Shown in pieces: positions 33,881 through 36,810 of a DNA stretch of 36,810 nucleotides. How positions within the stretch are numbered: position 1 is the stretch's first letter; the number at the start of each line of letters is the position of its first letter. The DNA lies in contig NZ_MRZN01000024.1 of NCBI RefSeq assembly GCF_002614725.1, positions 1 through 36,810 of the forward strand, given 5' to 3'. The translations under genes were made by a program, and so were the position numbers. Source of the DNA: Staphylococcus edaphicus. Its GTDB lineage: Bacteria; Bacillota; Bacilli; Staphylococcales; Staphylococcaceae. The notes under the pieces were generated by a model. It was given only the letters and a program-made list of their open reading frames with translations. It ran no database searches and was not told the DNA's origin.

Positions 33881-34138
33881 TTAATTTAAAATTAGTAAAG
33901 ATATTCCAGCAATTATAAATAAATAAGCTAAGTATGGTTTTGGAGCGCCTAGTAATTGAACAGTTCCTGCAAGTATTAAGAAGATTCCGATTAATATTTG
34001 AGGAGTTAAATGTAACGAATAGAGATTAAATGTTGCACTGATATATATGTATAAACCTAATAAGATAGCAAGAATAGTAGTGATAACGAATAGATATTTT
34101 TCATGAAAAACCACCAAATTATAATAACGTTTTGACAA
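33881..34138 (-). CDS. Small membrane protein, DUF3953-like
   Basis: Up to 85 aa with three hydrophobic segments. The C-terminal part (GIFLILAGTVQLLGAPKPYL) has the feel of DUF3953 proteins, which are small Firmicute membrane proteins of unknown role. The start is doubtful: the frame begins with TTG at 34138 with no site, while an ATG behind TTTGGTGG (about 34104) is in another frame. A 5' truncation or frameshift is possible. Confidence 0.5.
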   Translation of the reverse strand: MSKRYYNLVVFHEKYLFVITTILAILLGLYIYISATFNLYSLHLTPQILIGIFLILAGTVQLLGAPKPYLAYLFIIAGISLLILN

Positions 34139-34372
34139 TAATTATATCATTATGAGTTAGATAATAAAATTTTAATTAAATACGCAAAAACGAACATTAG
34201 CTATAATTATGGAATTGTGTGACTATGTATGAATATACTATATAAAGTCTTTAATGACAGTTGTTTGAAGAATGATTAACAGTGTTGAAATACTGTTAAA
34301 CGGCGAACGTTAGTTTGTTATAAATGTGTGAAAATGGGAACTGTATAAAGTGAAAAGAATCGACGTGATTAA

Positions 34373-34923
34373 ATGAGCGAATTAAACCCGAGACAAGAGA
34401 AATTTGTATTTGAGTACCTAAAGTCTAAACTTAACACAGTCAGCTATCAAGGCAGGATATAGTCCACAGATTGCCCATAATACACAAGGCCATAGGTTAC
34501 TTAAAAATGAAAAGATAGCAAACTATATTAATGAAGTAAAAAGCAAGGTTATTGATGATAATGTGCTTTCTGCGAATGAGATACTACATTTATTATCTAA
34601 TGCAGCAGTAGGGGAAGAAACTGAACTAAAAGAAGTAGTCACCAAACGTGGTGAATATGTTAAGAATCCAGACACAGGCAAGTACAATAGCATTTACAAC
34701 GAAAGTGTTGAAATGTTGGAATTACCCATTAAGAAGTGATCGTTTAAAAATGCGTGATCTACTTGGTAAATAACATACAATATATACAGATAAGCATGAA
34801 CTCACTGGAGATGCACCAGTATTCATTAATGTAGGTGAGTGGGATGATGAAGCAGAAGAGGAAATGGATAAGAAGTACCCGAATAGAACTAAAATTATAG
34901 ATGATGTTCCGTTGGAGGATTAA
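34373..34923 (+). pseudogene. terS: terS pseudogene (SaPI-type terminase small subunit)
   Basis: The frame starts MSELNPRQEKFVFEYLKSK and then shifts; SLNLTQSAIKAGYSPQIAHN and the following SANEILHLLSNAAVGEETEL continue in another frame, closely like SaPI TerS, which redirects helper packaging by the pac mechanism. A single extra A near 34734 causes a second shift (SDRLKMRDLLGK), a TAA replaces the expected Tyr codon right after it, and the C-terminal HTIYTDKHELTGDAPVFINV to LED is readable. So there are at least two frameshifts and one nonsense mutation; it is non-functional. Confidence 0.88.
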
Positions 34924-34934
34924 TGATGAAAATT

Positions 34935-34976
34935 AAAAGCACTAACTATTCATTCGGTTGAGTAGTTAGTGCTTTT
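34935..34976. terminator. Bidirectional terminator after the terS remnant
   Basis: A perfect 14-bp stem (34935-34948 / 34963-34976) starts with A4 and ends with T4. It separates the dead island from the minus-strand DUF1433-like gene. Confidence 0.88.
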
Positions 34977-34982
34977 CTGATG

Positions 34983-35417
34983 TTAGAATCCCCAAATCAA
35001 AGGTGGGTCAGCCTTATAGTCATTTTCATTCAAGTTTTTTTCTTTGATGATTTGGCTAGGGAACTTCTTGTGAGATCTAGGTGGCTTGTACATAGCGCCA
35101 ACTTTTTTTGAATAGCCAATTGTATCTTCAAATTGATAATTATCAGCTTTATTAAGAGTTGCAGAAAAATACAAACTTTTATCGTCATTAATATAGCCTT
35201 CGATTATATAACTTCCCATAGGAGTTTTCCCTGTTTTAGTTAAATCTAGATTTTGATAATTGTTCATATTTTCTTTGAAAAACAAGTCGATTCTTTTCTT
35301 TTGAATATGTAAGTACTGTTCACGCTTATTTTTATGCATTATATAGACCCCTCCAAATATAAGTGATAATATGATAACAATAGAAAAAGTGGTGAACATC
35401 ATTTTTTTGTTTAACAT
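34983..35417 (-). CDS. DUF1433-like membrane-anchored protein, possible TslA immunity protein
   Basis: This 144-aa protein has an N-terminal hydrophobic segment (about 7-27) followed by a soluble domain with TPMGSYIIEGYINDDKSLYF and a KADPPLIWGF C-terminus, which I associate with the staphylococcal DUF1433 family. S. aureus immunity proteins to the type VII lipase toxin TslA are lipoproteins; here the segment SLIFGGVYI has no lipobox cysteine, so it looks membrane-anchored and not lipidated. The ATG at 35417 follows GGAGGG. It is divergent from the tslA-like gene 39 nt away. The immunity role is inferred from context. Confidence 0.7.
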   Translation of the reverse strand: MLNKKMMFTTFSIVIILSLIFGGVYIMHKNKREQYLHIQKKRIDLFFKENMNNYQNLDLTKTGKTPMGSYIIEGYINDDKSLYFSATLNKADNYQFEDTIGYSKKVGAMYKPPRSHKKFPSQIIKEKNLNENDYKADPPLIWGF

Positions 35418-35456
35418 AAAGCCCTCCATAAACTAATTAATATAAGGATGAGTATA

Positions 35457-36810
35457 ATGCGTATTACAGACAAAACTAGTTTTGATATTGCTAATGAGTC
35501 ATATAAAAAATATGATATTGGGGATGAAATTACTGTATCAGGTAATGATTTCGAAATCATTGAAAAACGAGACGATACCCAAAATGGTTTGCGTGCTTAT
35601 GCTTATGCGCCAGTTGTGAATGGTAAAGTAGACACTAGCCACATTTATATGGGCTATGCTGGAACAGACATTAAAAGTATACGAGACCTGTTTACAGATT
35701 TACAACTTCCTTTTTATAATAACACATCTAATGATAAAATTAACAAAAGGTACAGTGATTTAGATAAAACTACTATAACTGAAAAATATAATGGTTCTTC
35801 AGATAAAAGTGATTTCTTCTTTAAAGGGGTACCTAACCAAATAGACGAAAGTGTAGCCTTCACAGGGTCAGTAAAGAAGAAGTATCCTAATAGTAACTTT
35901 TATGGAGGAGCACATAGTCTAGGGGCATTAATTGCACAATATAATGCTGTTAAATATGATTTTGATAAAACAACCACTTATGCTGCGCCTAATCCTTACG
36001 GTGCTTTACCAAAAGAAATACAAAGCGAGATTGATAAAGGCAAGTATGATGGGAAAATCAAAAATGTAGGACATGAGGATGATATTGTTAATAGTTTGGA
36101 TTTTTTAAACCCAAGAATAGGTTCGAATATCATCACAGTACCAAGTTATAGTGGCTTTCTAACCGCATTCCCATATATAGGTCAACATTTCATGAGCACT
36201 TATGATGTTTTTGATAAAAATGGTAATGCGAAAGAAATGTCAAAAAGTGAGTTGGCTGCATATAAAAAAATGCGAAAATTTTATGATCAATTCAATATAC
36301 TTACTACTGATAAAGACCCAGCAGGACTTGATGAGACAATAAGTGATTTTATCAAAAAGCTTAATAAAAAAGCGAAAGCCGATAAAGCATCAAAAACCAA
36401 AAAAGGCTCTAAATCTACAAGTAAATCATCGAAAAATGTTAAAGGGGATTCAGATGCTTCTGCCAAAAAAGGAAATGGTGGCTCTGGTGGTTCGGGTAAG
36501 AAGATAAAGATACAACCCGAAGCTGTACGTGCTATTGTAAGTGATTTACGTGATCGAATACATAAATATGATGATGTATTAAGAAACATTGAGGAATATG
36601 AAAGGGAGACAAAGAAAAGCTCTCAACGTATCCTAGACAAATATGAATCTGAATTATTAAGCGGTTCGCATAAATTTATTAGCCCGAGTGATTTAACCGA
36701 GTATATGGAAAGCCTAGCTCAAGGTGGTTCTATAGGAAACTTGGAATTTTATGATAATCATTCAATGGAACAAGTCGTTCAAGACATACACCAAAATAAA
36801 AAGACCTTAT
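35457..36810 (+). CDS. tslA: TslA-like lipase toxin of the type VII secretion system (partial)
   Basis: The frame runs open for 451 codons to the window end. The N-terminal lipase (class 3-like) domain has the nucleophile elbow GAHSLG with S154, and Asp/His candidates in GHEDDIVNS and GQHFMSTYDVF. A lysine/serine/glycine-rich linker (about 300-345) joins it to a helical C-terminal domain (AVRAIVSDLRDRIHKYDDVL onward). This lipase-first, LXG-like-helical-second order is the reversed layout of S. aureus TslA, which is exported by the T7SS and cleaves phospholipids. The ATG at 35457 is 9 nt after AAGG; an in-frame ATG at 35448 is too close to it. The C-terminal end and any accessory or immunity genes lie beyond the window. 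Confidence 0.82.
   Translation, partial: MRITDKTSFDIANESYKKYDIGDEITVSGNDFEIIEKRDDTQNGLRAYAYAPVVNGKVDTSHIYMGYAGTDIKSIRDLFTDLQLPFYNNTSNDKINKRYSDLDKTTITEKYNGSSDKSDFFFKGVPNQIDESVAFTGSVKKKYPNSNFYGGAHSLGALIAQYNAVKYDFDKTTTYAAPNPYGALPKEIQSEIDKGKYDGKIKNVGHEDDIVNSLDFLNPRIGSNIITVPSYSGFLTAFPYIGQHFMSTYDVFDKNGNAKEMSKSELAAYKKMRKFYDQFNILTTDKDPAGLDETISDFIKKLNKKAKADKASKTKKGSKSTSKSSKNVKGDSDASAKKGNGGSGGSGKKIKIQPEAVRAIVSDLRDRIHKYDDVLRNIEEYERETKKSSQRILDKYESELLSGSHKFISPSDLTEYMESLAQGGSIGNLEFYDNHSMEQVVQDIHQNKKTL

Noticed and set aside
34837..34850. GAGTGGGA-TGATGA, resembling the att core, as a third att site behind the terS remnant
   Set aside because: Only 8 contiguous bases match and they encode GEWDDE of the terS C-terminus; the rest of the 17-bp core does not align.

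Overview
The window is chromosomal DNA of a low-GC Firmicute that is clearly a Staphylococcus. The order ahpF-ahpC / nfrA / tcyP / xpt-pbuX-guaB-guaA is the staphylococcal core order, and GuaA, IMPDH and Xpt are close to the S. aureus proteins as I remember them. AhpC differs from the S. aureus protein at many positions, and a serine dehydratase cluster lies between nfrA and tcyP, where I do not expect it in S. aureus. My inference is a non-aureus (probably coagulase-negative) species. No species call is possible from the window alone.

Positions 1-18044 are core genome. They hold the PerR-type peroxide defence operon ahpCF, a small membrane-anchored XRE regulator, the nitroreductase nfrA, a pfoR-sdaAB-sdaAA serine operon with a cre-like site on its promoter, the cystine symporter tcyP, three minus-strand stress or unknown genes (one with a convincing SigB promoter), and the guanine-riboswitch-controlled purine salvage operon xpt-pbuX-guaB-guaA.

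Positions 18030-32489 are a complete-looking phage-inducible chromosomal island (PICI/SaPI type) of about 14.5 kb, inserted in the last codons of guaA and bounded by a perfect 17-bp direct repeat. Left to right it has: terminator, integrase arm-type repeats, integrase, a CI-like repressor facing a Cro-like gene across a three-operator switch, an excisionase-like gene, a fused primase-polymerase/SF3 helicase, an iteron origin, small island genes, an HK97-type capsid homologue, a GC-rich palindromic cos-like site and a sigma-like late regulator. Capsid homologue plus cos site and no terS indicate a cos-packaged island. The right third (26636-32124) is accessory cargo: two membrane proteins, an unknown helical protein, a Panacea (DUF4065) antitoxin overlapping a coiled-coil/four-helix membrane protein, and several small unknown membrane proteins. 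These are candidate defence or addiction modules.

Positions 32490-34980 begin with the displaced native guaA terminator. They then hold a decayed second island (integrase C-terminal remnant and a terS pseudogene of the pac-type SaPI family), with an XRE-membrane regulator and two small membrane proteins. Positions 34983-36810 start a type VII secretion effector locus: a membrane-anchored DUF1433-like protein divergent from a TslA-like lipase toxin gene that runs off the window. guaA is therefore a repeatedly used insertion hotspot, with an apparently intact cos-type island stacked in front of a dead pac-type one.
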